NCBI GenBank assembly: GCA_020445605.1
Contig: JAGRGH010000050.1
Coordinates: 42,167-106,166, forward strand
Direction: 5' to 3'
Origin: Chromatiales bacterium
GTDB lineage: Bacteria; Pseudomonadota; Gammaproteobacteria; JAGRGH01
DNA length: 64,000 nucleotides
The notes under the pieces were generated by a model. That model was not told the origin of the DNA. It made no database searches and saw nothing but the letters and a program-made list of their open reading frames with translations. The first letter of the stretch is position 1; every line of letters begins with the position of its first letter. Both the position numbers and the translations under genes were made by a program. Positions 1 through 7,448 of the stretch are shown here, piece after piece.

Positions 1-626
1 TCGATGCCGCCCATCATGAGCAACTGTTTGAACAGCTGCGGCGACTGCGGCAGCGCGAAGAAGCTGCCCGGATGCGTTCGGCTCGGCACGAGGTAATCGC
101 GCGCACCCTCGGGCGTGGCCTTGGTCAGAAACGGCGTTTCTACATCCATGAAGCCGTTGGCGTCCAGATAGTCGCGCAGGTGCCGGGCGACCGTCGCGCG
201 CAGGCGCAGCCGCGCCTGCATCTCCGGCCGGCGCAGGTCGATGTAGCGATAGCGCAACCGGGTTTCCTCGTGGATGTCGACATGCGCATCCAGCGGAAAC
301 GGCGGCGTCTCGGCGCTGTTGAGAATCTCCAGTTCGAGGCCCAGCACCTCGACACGCCCGGAGCGCAGATCGGTATTCTCGGTGCCCTTCGGTCGCGCAC
401 GGACACGACCACGAATGCGCAACACGAATTCGCTGCGTACACGTTCGGCGAGCGAGAAAACGTCCGGCGTGTCCGGGTCGCAGACCACCTGCAACACGCC
501 CTCGCGATCGCGCAGGTCGATGAAAATCACGCCGCCGTGATCACGGCGCGAATGCACCCAGCCGCAGACCGTGACTTCGGAATCGATCAGGGATTCATCG
601 ACCGTACCGCAATAATGTGAACGCAT
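1..626 (-). CDS. aspS: Aspartyl-tRNA synthetase, N-terminal part (cut by window edge)
   Basis: Charges tRNA-Asp with aspartate in the cytosol. The visible 208 codons start at an ATG read leftward from 626 and begin [13 protein letters not shown]. Residues about 15–105 form the OB-fold anticodon-binding domain, with the typical [19 protein letters not shown] segment. The class II catalytic domain then starts, with the flipping-loop region [16 protein letters not shown]. The rest of the enzyme, including motifs 2 and 3, lies outside the window. A strong hairpin separates it from the upstream fmdB-like gene on the same strand, so it is probably transcribed mainly from its own promoter. Discriminating versus non-discriminating type cannot be judged from this part. 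Confidence 0.97.
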   Translation of the reverse strand, partial: MRSHYCGTVDESLIDSEVTVCGWVHSRRDHGGVIFIDLRDREGVLQVVCDPDTPDVFSLAERVRSEFVLRIRGRVRARPKGTENTDLRSGRVEVLGLELEILNSAETPPFPLDAHVDIHEETRLRYRYIDLRRPEMQARLRLRATVARHLRDYLDANGFMDVETPFLTKATPEGARDYLVPSRTHPGSFFALPQSPQLFKQLLMMGGI

Positions 627-663
627 GGGGTCTCTACGGGGTTGAAGAACGCGGAAACGAAAC

Positions 664-683
664 GGGGCGCCTGGCGGCGCCCC
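664..683 (-). terminator. Rho-independent terminator candidate between fmdB-like gene and aspS
   Basis: A perfect 8-bp inverted repeat (664–671 and 676–683, arms GGGGCGCC/GGCGCCCC, loop of four bases) lies just after the stop of the fmdB-like gene. On the minus strand it is followed by a T-rich stretch (GTTTCGTTTCC). The U-tract is interrupted, so termination may be partial and may let some transcript reach aspS. Confidence 0.6.
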
Positions 684-720
684 GCATCAAACATGGATGG
701 TCAGGGACTGCAATCGTGCG

Positions 721-996
721 TCAGGCGCAACCGCAGGCGCCGGCACCACAGCCGTGCGTGCCGCCGCCGGACTCGCTGGACGAACCGGATTCGCTTTTCG
801 ACGACTTAGCGCCGCCGCCCTTGAAGTCCGTCGCATACCAGCCGCTGCCCTTGAGCTGAAAGCCAGCGGCGGACACCAGTTTCTTGAGCGCCTGCGCATG
901 ACACTGCGGACATTCGACAAGCGGTGCATCAGCGATCTTCTGCATCGCCTCCAGCTCGTGCCCGCACGCCGTGCAGCGATATTCATAAATGGGCAT
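721..996 (-). CDS. FmdB-family zinc-ribbon protein
   Basis: A small 91-residue protein of the FmdB putative regulatory family. The N-terminus MPIYEYRCTACGHELE and the second pair CPQC form a CxxC...CxxC zinc ribbon within the first 40 residues. The linker is Gly/Ser/Lys-rich and the end is unusually Cys-rich (HGCGAGACGCA), which could bind a second metal. Family members are often found next to aspS in gammaproteobacteria, as here; their molecular role is not established. The ATG at 996 is preceded by a clear GAGGTG ribosome-binding site seven bases away. An imperfect hairpin terminator follows the gene. Confidence 0.88.
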   Translation of the reverse strand: MPIYEYRCTACGHELEAMQKIADAPLVECPQCHAQALKKLVSAAGFQLKGSGWYATDFKGGGAKSSKSESGSSSESGGGTHGCGAGACGCA

Positions 997-1144
997 GTTC
1001 GCACCTCATTGGATTCGATTGCGGCTTTCCGGCACATGCGTGCGCGGAGCCGGTAAAAACCGCGATATATTAGCACGTTAACGGGTACGCGCCGACCGTC
1101 GTCGTGGGCGCGCCAGTCGCCAGATCTGGGGTCGTCAGCCACTC

Positions 1145-1987
1145 ATGCCAAGCCCTGCCACGCACGAAACGCGCAGCGTGCTGATCACCGGATGCTCCAG
1201 CGGCATCGGGCTCGACGCCGCCCGCACCCTGCGTGCCCGCGGCTGGCAGGTCGTCGCCTCGGCCCGCGACCGCGCCGCTGTCGAGCGTCTGCGGGCAGAA
1301 GGCCTGGATGCCGTGGTCCTGGATGTGGCCGACAGCACCAGCCTGAAGGCCGGCCTCGCCGCGGCGCTGGAGCGGACCGGCGGCCGGCTCGACGCGCTGT
1401 TCAACAACGCCGGCTACGGTCAGCTCGGCGCCATCGAGGACCTCGCGCGCGAGGTCTTGCGCGAACAGTTCGAGACCAATTTCTTCGGTGCGATCGAGCT
1501 CGGCAATGCCGTCGTGCCGATCATGCGGGCACAGGGGGCCGGCCGAATTGTGCAGAACAGCTCGGTGCTCGGACTGGTCACCGGGCGCTTCCGCGGTGCG
1601 TATTGCGCAACCAAGTACGCGCTGGAGGCAGCCAGCGACGCCCTGCGGCTGGAACTCGCCGGCTCCGGCGTGTATGTGAGCCTGATCGAACCCGGGCCGA
1701 CCCTCACGCGTTTCCGCCCCAATGCCCACAAGGTATTCCGCCGTACGATCGACTGCGAATCCAGCCCTCATCGGCGGGCCTATTCGGCACTGGACGCCAG
1801 GCTGCAAATCGAGGGCCCCGTGCGGCGCGGCACCGTCGGGCCGGACCGGGTCACGCGCGCCCTGATCCATGCGCTGGAAAGCCCGCGTCCCAAGCCACGC
1901 TACGCCGTGCACTGGACGACGTTCGGTGCCGACCTCGCCCGCCGCCTGCTGCCGACACGCTGGCTGGATCGTCTGCGCACGCGTTGA
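1145..1987 (+). CDS. SDR-family NAD(P)-dependent oxidoreductase
   Basis: A 280-residue classical short-chain dehydrogenase/reductase. The Rossmann glycine motif is TGCSSGIG (about residues 15–22), followed by FNNAGYGQ, the catalytic serine region QNSSVLGLV and the YCATK active-site Tyr/Lys pair. The overall pattern resembles E. coli YbbO-type enzymes (COG0300), which reduce aldehydes or ketones; the substrate cannot be read from sequence. It stands alone, divergent from the fmdB-like gene across a 148-bp intergenic region and upstream of three small sorting-signal proteins on the same strand, with no obvious functional link to either. Confidence 0.88.
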   Translation: MPSPATHETRSVLITGCSSGIGLDAARTLRARGWQVVASARDRAAVERLRAEGLDAVVLDVADSTSLKAGLAAALERTGGRLDALFNNAGYGQLGAIEDLAREVLREQFETNFFGAIELGNAVVPIMRAQGAGRIVQNSSVLGLVTGRFRGAYCATKYALEAASDALRLELAGSGVYVSLIEPGPTLTRFRPNAHKVFRRTIDCESSPHRRAYSALDARLQIEGPVRRGTVGPDRVTRALIHALESPRPKPRYAVHWTTFGADLARRLLPTRWLDRLRTR

Positions 1988-2069
1988 CGAGCGCGCGCCC
2001 CGACGTTGACCCCGCGATTCGGGCCGACTACCCTTGATCGAACCTGCGTTCATGACAGGGGTGTGCATA

Positions 2070-2237
2070 ATGAGATTCATCGGCCTGCTTGCAGGCGTTT
2101 TGGGGGGATCGGTGGCCACGGCCCAGCCGATCGAGGCATCCCACGTCCCCGCACTCGATAGCTGGGGACTGGTCGGGATCGGCGCGGCGCTGGGCGTCGC
2201 GGGCGTCATTGCCATGATGCGGCTGAAAAAGTCCTGA
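2070..2237 (+). CDS. Mini-protein 1: signal peptide plus IPTL-CTERM-like tail
   Basis: A 55-residue protein. Residues 1–18 look like a signal peptide (MRFIGLLAGVLGGSVATA), there is a linker of about eight residues, then VPALDSWGL, a hydrophobic helix and a basic end (MMRLKKS). This matches the architecture of IPTL-CTERM sorting signals (IPTLxxWG motif, helix, basic tail), which are known to be processed by exosortase H. Almost no mature protein would remain after both cleavages. The ATG at 2070 is preferred to upstream in-frame TTG, ATG and GTG codons because AGGGG lies nine bases before it and the signal peptide then begins correctly. First of three tandem paralogues. Confidence 0.75.
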   Translation: MRFIGLLAGVLGGSVATAQPIEASHVPALDSWGLVGIGAALGVAGVIAMMRLKKS

Positions 2238-2244
2238 GATCAGA

Positions 2245-2427
2245 ATGAAACATTCAATTTCTATCGCCGGTCTGTTCACCCTTATCGGTGCGAATGCAGC
2301 GCTCGCAACTGTTGCAGCACCGCCACCAAACGCGGTTCCGGCACTGGATGGCTGGGGCCTCGCCGGCATCGCCGCGGCGCTCGCCGTCGCCGGACTCCTG
2401 ACGGCGGCCAAGGTCCGAAAGCGCTGA
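2245..2427 (+). CDS. Mini-protein 2: signal peptide plus IPTL-CTERM-like tail
   Basis: A 60-residue paralogue of the preceding gene, starting seven bases after its stop. It has a signal peptide (MKHSISIAGLFTLIGANAALA), a short Ala/Pro linker, VPALDGWGL, a hydrophobic helix and the basic end KVRKR. The sorting-tail segment is close to that of its neighbours while the signal peptides differ, as expected if selection acts on the tail. The ribosome-binding site is weak (GAGATCAG), so translational coupling to the upstream gene is plausible. No exosortase gene occurs in this window. Confidence 0.75.
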   Translation: MKHSISIAGLFTLIGANAALATVAAPPPNAVPALDGWGLAGIAAALAVAGLLTAAKVRKR

Positions 2428-2565
2428 GCGCCGGCCAGCGGGGCGAACCGCGTCCGACGCATCCCCCGCGGTTGTCACGCCGGCCCCGGCAGCCTTGCTG
2501 AAAAGAGAATCTCGTTGGCCTGCCGGACGACCAGCGAGCATCAACGGTCCTCACCGGAGAACGTC

Positions 2566-2751
2566 ATGAGCCAGCTTACGTCCCGTCGCCATACCCTCCT
2601 GCTCGTCGCGGGATTTTCCGCGCCGGCGTCGGCGCTGGTGGCCGCCCCGGGTCCGGCGCAGGTGCCGATGCTGGACAGCTGGGGCCTGGTCGGTCTCGGC
2701 GTATCGCTCGCCCTCGCCGGATTTATCGCCGCAAAACGCCTGCGCAGGTAA
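2566..2751 (+). CDS. Mini-protein 3: signal peptide plus IPTL-CTERM-like tail
   Basis: A 61-residue third copy. The ATG at 2566 has CGGAGA five bases upstream and is preferred to an upstream in-frame start. The signal peptide (MSQLTSRRHTLLLVAGF...) contains Arg-Arg, followed by a linker APGPAQ, VPMLDSWGL, a hydrophobic helix and KRLRR. A 138-bp spacer separates it from copy 2, so it may have its own promoter. Like the others it has no domain between signal and sorting tail. Single-TM membrane peptides unrelated to exosortase are the alternative, but three copies of V-P-x-L-D-x-W-G-L argue for a sorting signal. Confidence 0.75.
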   Translation: MSQLTSRRHTLLLVAGFSAPASALVAAPGPAQVPMLDSWGLVGLGVSLALAGFIAAKRLRR

Positions 2752-2797
2752 CTCCGCCACGGCCGTTTCAGACCGGTCGGACCCGGGAGCCCGGAAT

Positions 2798-3829
2798 CTA
2801 CCGACCGCCTGTCAACGCAAGCCCATCGGGTTCGGCGCCAGCGCGCCATTGCGTCCGTACCTGAAGTCGATCCAGATCGAGTTCGAGCACGACGCCGCCA
2901 TGGGCCAGGGCCACAAACGCGGTGCCGACTGATCCGGGTGCCGCAATCAGGCCGATCGGGACGGGCTTGCGCCCGAGCCAACCGCCCATCGAAATGCCGT
3001 TGGCGAGGTCGTAGTAACCCCGCACGTCGATTGCGCCAATCAGTTCCGCCTCCGGCGTCGAGAACATCAAAACCCGCCCGCCTGCCGCGTCGCTGACCAG
3101 GGCGCGAGTTCCCGTCGAATCGAAGGCGACGCGAATCGGAAACTCACCCGCGGGGCCACTGCGCACGACGGCCAGCGAATCCGGATCAATCAGGCTCAGC
3201 GTGCCCGCCGCACGGTTCACCACCCAGACGATGCCGGTGGCCGGATGCACTGCAACGCCCTCCGCACCCGCCCCGGTGGGAATCCGGCTGACCACCCGGT
3301 GTGTCGCAAGGTCGATCACCGCGACATCCCCATCCACGATGCTGCTGACGTAGGCGCGATTGCGTCCGGAATCGACCGCCAGCATGTGCGGCAGTGCCTG
3401 CGCGGTCGGAATCACCGCCTCAATCCGACCGGCCGTCGTATCCACGATCAGAACCGCGGCGCTCGCTTCGATACTGACCAGCAACCGCCGATCGTCGAGC
3501 CAGGCCAGCCCGTGCGGACGCCGATGGTCGCCGAGATCGATGCGGGATGGGGCGCCCGACGCAAGCTCGATCAACAGCAGCGAGTTGCCGGCGGCGCGGT
3601 CCGGCCCGTATTCGGCGACGACCGCGCGCGCCCCATCCGGCGAGACCGCGACTTCGTGCGGTCCCGGCGCCGTCGGCCAGCTTCGCAGCGTCGCGCCGTT
3701 GCGTGGATCGAGCGCCGTGACGCTCGCGCCGCTCTTGTTCACGACCAGCAGTTCCGCGGCCGATGCTGCACCGGCGAAGAGGGTCAGCAGCGCAAACGCC
3801 CAGGTCATGGCGTGCCAGAGGACATTCAT
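2798..3829 (-). CDS. Exported YVTN-type beta-propeller protein
   Basis: A 343-residue protein with an N-terminal signal peptide (cleavage near ASAAELLVV, residue about 24). Repeated blades follow, such as VNKSGASVTALDPRNGATL, GPHEVAVSPDGARAVVAEY and VAVHPATGIVWVVNRAAGT, typical of YVTN/lactonase-like seven-bladed propellers. It is presumably periplasmic and probably mediates binding or scaffolding; no catalytic residues can be assigned. The start overlaps the stop of the fatty-acid hydroxylase gene by four bases (ATGA), so it is translated as the last gene of the DUF748–hydroxylase–propeller operon. The ligand is unknown. Confidence 0.85.
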   Translation of the reverse strand: MNVLWHAMTWAFALLTLFAGAASAAELLVVNKSGASVTALDPRNGATLRSWPTAPGPHEVAVSPDGARAVVAEYGPDRAAGNSLLLIELASGAPSRIDLGDHRRPHGLAWLDDRRLLVSIEASAAVLIVDTTAGRIEAVIPTAQALPHMLAVDSGRNRAYVSSIVDGDVAVIDLATHRVVSRIPTGAGAEGVAVHPATGIVWVVNRAAGTLSLIDPDSLAVVRSGPAGEFPIRVAFDSTGTRALVSDAAGGRVLMFSTPEAELIGAIDVRGYYDLANGISMGGWLGRKPVPIGLIAAPGSVGTAFVALAHGGVVLELDLDRLQVRTQWRAGAEPDGLALTGGR

Positions 3830-4623
3830 GCCGGCCGCGCTCGAAACGGCAGGACCAGCAGGTCGCGCAGCCGGATCGCCGCGGGCAGATCCGCCAGCCC
3901 GAAACGCAGGCCCGACTGGCCGGCCGCAGGCTGTGCGACGTAGGTGCCGAACAGGCGATCCCAGATGCTCAGCACCCCTCCCAGGTTGCTGCCGCCCTCA
4001 CCCGGCTCGACCGAATGGTGAATGCTGTGCATTGGCGGCGTCACCAGCACCAGGCGCAGCAGTCGATCCGCCCTGGTCGGAACACGCAGATTGCCATGGG
4101 TATAGAAACCGAATGCAATGATCAGCAGTTCGTGGACGAGCATCGCGATCAGCGGCGGACCCAGCAACGCGGCGACTGCGGAGCGGTAGGCGACCGTGAC
4201 GACGGTTTCCAGCGGGTGAAAACGCACGCCGGTCGAGATATCGAAGTCCGCGTCAGCGTGATGCGTGCGGTGCAGGCGCCAGAGCCATGGCAGTCGATGA
4301 TAGGCAAGGTGCAGCAGATAAAGGCTCAGGTCCAACACCAGCCAGGCGCTGAACACCACCCATGGACCGTCGCCAAGCTCAAACCACTGAAACAGGCCAA
4401 AGCCATTGGCATTTGCGGCGATCGCAACCCCGAATGCCGAGATTGGCGCGGCGAACACGAGCGCAAAATTCATCGCATAGAGCGCGCCATTCACGCGCCA
4501 GCGAGGCGCCACCGGCACCAGCGCGGCACGCGCGGGCCAGAACAGCTCCAGCGCCACGACGAGGATGAACATCCCAAGCGTGGTAACGATCACGCCCAGA
4601 CCATGAACCTGTTCGATCGGCAT
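3826..4623 (-). CDS. Sterol desaturase / fatty acid hydroxylase superfamily membrane protein
   Basis: A 265-residue integral membrane di-iron enzyme. The histidine clusters of the superfamily are present: HLAYHR, LHRTHHADAD and HSIHHSVE, on cytosolic faces between hydrophobic helices. Members hydroxylate or desaturate sterols, fatty acids or carotenoids; the lipid substrate here is not deducible. It lies between a large DUF748 envelope protein (five-base gap upstream) and a secreted propeller (four-base overlap downstream). That context suggests lipid modification linked to the cell envelope, which is inference. All histidine motifs look intact, so activity is expected. Confidence 0.88.
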   Translation of the reverse strand: MPIEQVHGLGVIVTTLGMFILVVALELFWPARAALVPVAPRWRVNGALYAMNFALVFAAPISAFGVAIAANANGFGLFQWFELGDGPWVVFSAWLVLDLSLYLLHLAYHRLPWLWRLHRTHHADADFDISTGVRFHPLETVVTVAYRSAVAALLGPPLIAMLVHELLIIAFGFYTHGNLRVPTRADRLLRLVLVTPPMHSIHHSVEPGEGGSNLGGVLSIWDRLFGTYVAQPAAGQSGLRFGLADLPAAIRLRDLLVLPFRARPA

Positions 4624-4628
4624 CGAAC

Positions 4629-7364
4629 CTACAGACGCAGATCGACGCGCCCCTTGGCATCGGCCGCGCTGTCGAGTTCAGGCTCACACAGGAACAGGCG
4701 GTCCGCGCCGATTTTGTGACGCTCGATCAAAAGACCCTTCAGCGCATCACCGCGCTGATGCGCAAGCGTCAGCAGTTCTGCGTCTGTGACGCCCGGCACC
4801 GGCGCGGGCGGGGCGCTGACTGCCGCTGCACCCGCAGGCTTTGGCGCGGTCTGGGCGGCCGCCTGCGCCTTCGCCGCTGCGGCGGCGGCACGCGCCGCGT
4901 TCAATGCGGCCCGATCCGCATCGGTCGCAACTCCACAGAGCTTCAGCCCGAGGCCCGGCCGGTCGTTCATGAGTGCCGCGAGCTTGTCCAGATAATCGGC
5001 ATTGGCGGCGCCGACCTCGCCCGCCCCGGGGTCGAAACCGATGGCCTGCAATTCGGCCGTCGTTCCGGCCTGACCGGCGATCTTGGCGATGGCCAGGATG
5101 GCGCCATAGGGTTGTAACGCCACGGTCAGGGTCGCCAGCGCGGCGCCCTTGAGCGCCTTGCCCAGCGCCTGACGCACGATATCGTCGACGCTGAAGTCCG
5201 GCGCGTCGTAACGGCCGGTCACCGGCAGATCGATCTCGATGTTGCCGTCGCGGTCGCGCAGCATTGCGAGTCCGGCCTCGAGCGGAACCCCGAGGCTGTC
5301 GGGCGCATCCGGTACCGCCTCGACCGTGAGCTTGCCGATGCGCAGGGTGTTCTCCACGTCCATGTTGCCCTGATCGATCTTCGCGCTGATCTTCGCGCTG
5401 AGCTGGCCGCTCGTGATTCGGTAGCCGATCAGCCGGCTCGCATACGCCGACAGCGGCGGCATCTCGACCGCTTTTATTTCGCCGGCCAGATCAACGATGG
5501 GTGGCACGGTGAGCGGCGCGAAGACGCCGTCGAGGGCAATTTCGGAATGCCGGTCGGTTGCGGCCCGCAGGTGCAGCTTGCCCGGAGTCCCGGGGTTTTC
5601 GGTGTCCAGTCCGGTCGCCTCGAGTTCCCGTATGAGAATGGCCGTCTCGAACGCAGGTTCGACACCGTGATCGACAAACTGCACGCGGCTGTCGCCGACG
5701 ATCGCGATCCGGTCCAGACGAATGCGCAGGGCCGGCGGCGCCGTCGCGTCGCCCGCGGCCGATTCCGTTTCAGGTTCGACCGCCGGCGCACCCACGTCAG
5801 CACTGACAGCTTCCGCGCCCGGCGCGGAATCGGCGATGCCCTCGATCCCGCCCTCGGCGGTGCGCACCAGACGGGCGACGAGATCCGTGAACTCGACCGT
5901 GGCCGCGTTCACCTCGGTTTCGGGCGCGAAGCGCACGGCGCTGATCCGCAGGGATTTCGCCTCCGCGAGTCCCGACGGGGCGTCGGCGCCGCCGGTCGGC
6001 AGGGCCAGTACATCGTTCGCGCCGAATCCGGCCACGTCCACGACCCCGGCGGCGTTGCGCCGCGCGTCGGTGATGTCGGTCTCCCCGATGGCGGCCAGTG
6101 TTCGCCCGCCGCCGTCGGCAACACGCAGGTCACGGGCGGAAAACCTTGCGAACCCGGCAGCGCCCGAGGCATCGGCAGACAGCGACTGGGCATTGAGCCC
6201 GGCCCAGGAGAGCTGCATTCCGGAGCCGGTATCCAGCGTCACGCCGCCACCTTCAGTTGCCAGGTCGCCGCCCAGCTGCCAGCTGGCGTCGCCGGCCGAC
6301 TCGAAGCCGGCGGTGCCGGTGAAGTTTACTGCCGCGAGATTGGCCTGTGTGGTGCCGGCGCGCGCCTCCAGGGCGCCCGCCGCGATGGCCGTCTTGACCC
6401 CGAGCGTCGTGCCCGCATCGGTCAGCGCGAGTTCCAGGTCGACGTCGGACAGCGCGAGGCTGCCGATCCCCGCATCAAGCTCCGCCTCCGGCATCACCAC
6501 GCGCGCCTGATCGAGAGCAAGCTGGCCGCTGAGACGCATGCGGGCCTGCGTCGCCGAACTCATTGCGCCATCCAGGTTCAGATCGAATCCCAGCCGGCCA
6601 GCGAGTTCACCCACCCCGCCCGCCTGCGCCATGCGTGTGAACGGCGCGAGCTCGAGTGCCTCGGTATGGATCCGCCCGCGGACCCCGGCCTGCTTCGCGA
6701 ACGGGCTGAGTTCCAGATCCAGCTCGATCGAAGCGTCATTCAGCGCGCCCTTGAGCGTGAGCTGACCCGGTGTGTCGGGCGTCCACGCCTTGAGATTGAG
6801 CAGGCTCGCCCGCTCGATGAGCAGGCGCCGATCGAGGTCTGGTGAGCGGAGGTCGACGCTGGTGTGTTCAATCAGAAGCTGCCCGATCCCGATCAGCCAC
6901 GGCTCTTCGGGCTCCGCGGGCGGCGGTGTGGCCTTCGACGGGTCGCCGGTCGCCAATCCACCGGCCTGAATACGCCCATCCGGGTGAAACTCGACGACGA
7001 TCTCGGCATCGCGCAGGCGCAGATCGTTGACGAGCACCTGGCGACTCGCCAAAGGCCACCAGTCGACCTCGACCCGGGCATTCTCGAACCGCAGCACCGT
7101 GTGTTCGCCAAGGCGCGTCACCAGCCCATGCACCTCGAGTTCGCCGGTGAACGGATTCAGATCCACGTCATCGATATGCGCCTCATGCAGTCCGCGTTCG
7201 ACCAGCCAGTTCTCCGCGGCGTGGCGCACCACGACCGGTGCGAGCACCAGCAACAGGCCGCCGATGAAGGCGAGCACCGCGAGTACCCGTACCCAGCGTC
7301 GCGAGTGCCAGCGACGCGGCTTCGATCCCGGGACTGATGCAGTCTGTTCGGAAGGATTGGCCAT
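4629..7364 (-). CDS. DUF748 / AsmA-like envelope protein
   Basis: A 911-residue protein with one N-terminal transmembrane helix (about residues 28–48) and a long periplasmic region of DUF748/AsmA-like repeats. The signature end of the domain (DLPVTGRYDAPDFSVDD, then a predicted amphipathic segment) lies near residues 715–735. A low-complexity Ala-rich linker and an OmpA-like short segment with KLCGVATDADR and LLIERHKIGADRLFL follow. AsmA-type proteins are thought to form hydrophobic grooves that move lipids between the membranes. First gene of a three-gene leftward operon with a lipid hydroxylase. No good ribosome-binding site precedes the ATG at 7364. Confidence 0.8.
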   Translation of the reverse strand: MANPSEQTASVPGSKPRRWHSRRWVRVLAVLAFIGGLLLVLAPVVVRHAAENWLVERGLHEAHIDDVDLNPFTGELEVHGLVTRLGEHTVLRFENARVEVDWWPLASRQVLVNDLRLRDAEIVVEFHPDGRIQAGGLATGDPSKATPPPAEPEEPWLIGIGQLLIEHTSVDLRSPDLDRRLLIERASLLNLKAWTPDTPGQLTLKGALNDASIELDLELSPFAKQAGVRGRIHTEALELAPFTRMAQAGGVGELAGRLGFDLNLDGAMSSATQARMRLSGQLALDQARVVMPEAELDAGIGSLALSDVDLELALTDAGTTLGVKTAIAAGALEARAGTTQANLAAVNFTGTAGFESAGDASWQLGGDLATEGGGVTLDTGSGMQLSWAGLNAQSLSADASGAAGFARFSARDLRVADGGGRTLAAIGETDITDARRNAAGVVDVAGFGANDVLALPTGGADAPSGLAEAKSLRISAVRFAPETEVNAATVEFTDLVARLVRTAEGGIEGIADSAPGAEAVSADVGAPAVEPETESAAGDATAPPALRIRLDRIAIVGDSRVQFVDHGVEPAFETAILIRELEATGLDTENPGTPGKLHLRAATDRHSEIALDGVFAPLTVPPIVDLAGEIKAVEMPPLSAYASRLIGYRITSGQLSAKISAKIDQGNMDVENTLRIGKLTVEAVPDAPDSLGVPLEAGLAMLRDRDGNIEIDLPVTGRYDAPDFSVDDIVRQALGKALKGAALATLTVALQPYGAILAIAKIAGQAGTTAELQAIGFDPGAGEVGAANADYLDKLAALMNDRPGLGLKLCGVATDADRAALNAARAAAAAAKAQAAAQTAPKPAGAAAVSAPPAPVPGVTDAELLTLAHQRGDALKGLLIERHKIGADRLFLCEPELDSAADAKGRVDLRL

Positions 7365-7373
7365 GGTTGTAAG

Positions 7374-7402
7374 TTATCACGGGAAAACCGGTCATCTATA
7401 CT
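7374..7402 (+). promoter_or_regulatory. Sigma-70-type promoter candidate for the acetolactate synthase-type operon
   Basis: TTATCA (7374–7379) and TATACT (7397–7402) are separated by 17 bases, in the 84-bp gap between the divergent DUF748 and ThDP-enzyme genes. The expected start of transcription would be near 7409, giving a leader of about 40 bases with AAGGGA before the ATG at 7449. Read by eye only. Confidence 0.5.
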
Positions 7403-7448
7403 GGTCGGGCAAGCGATCGCGCCGTCCGAACAATAAGGGAACCAACGA

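Noticed and set aside
1070..2215. A 381-codon leftward frame across the SDR and first mini-protein
   Set aside because: Antisense to an intact SDR and lacking any motif; a high-GC shadow frame.
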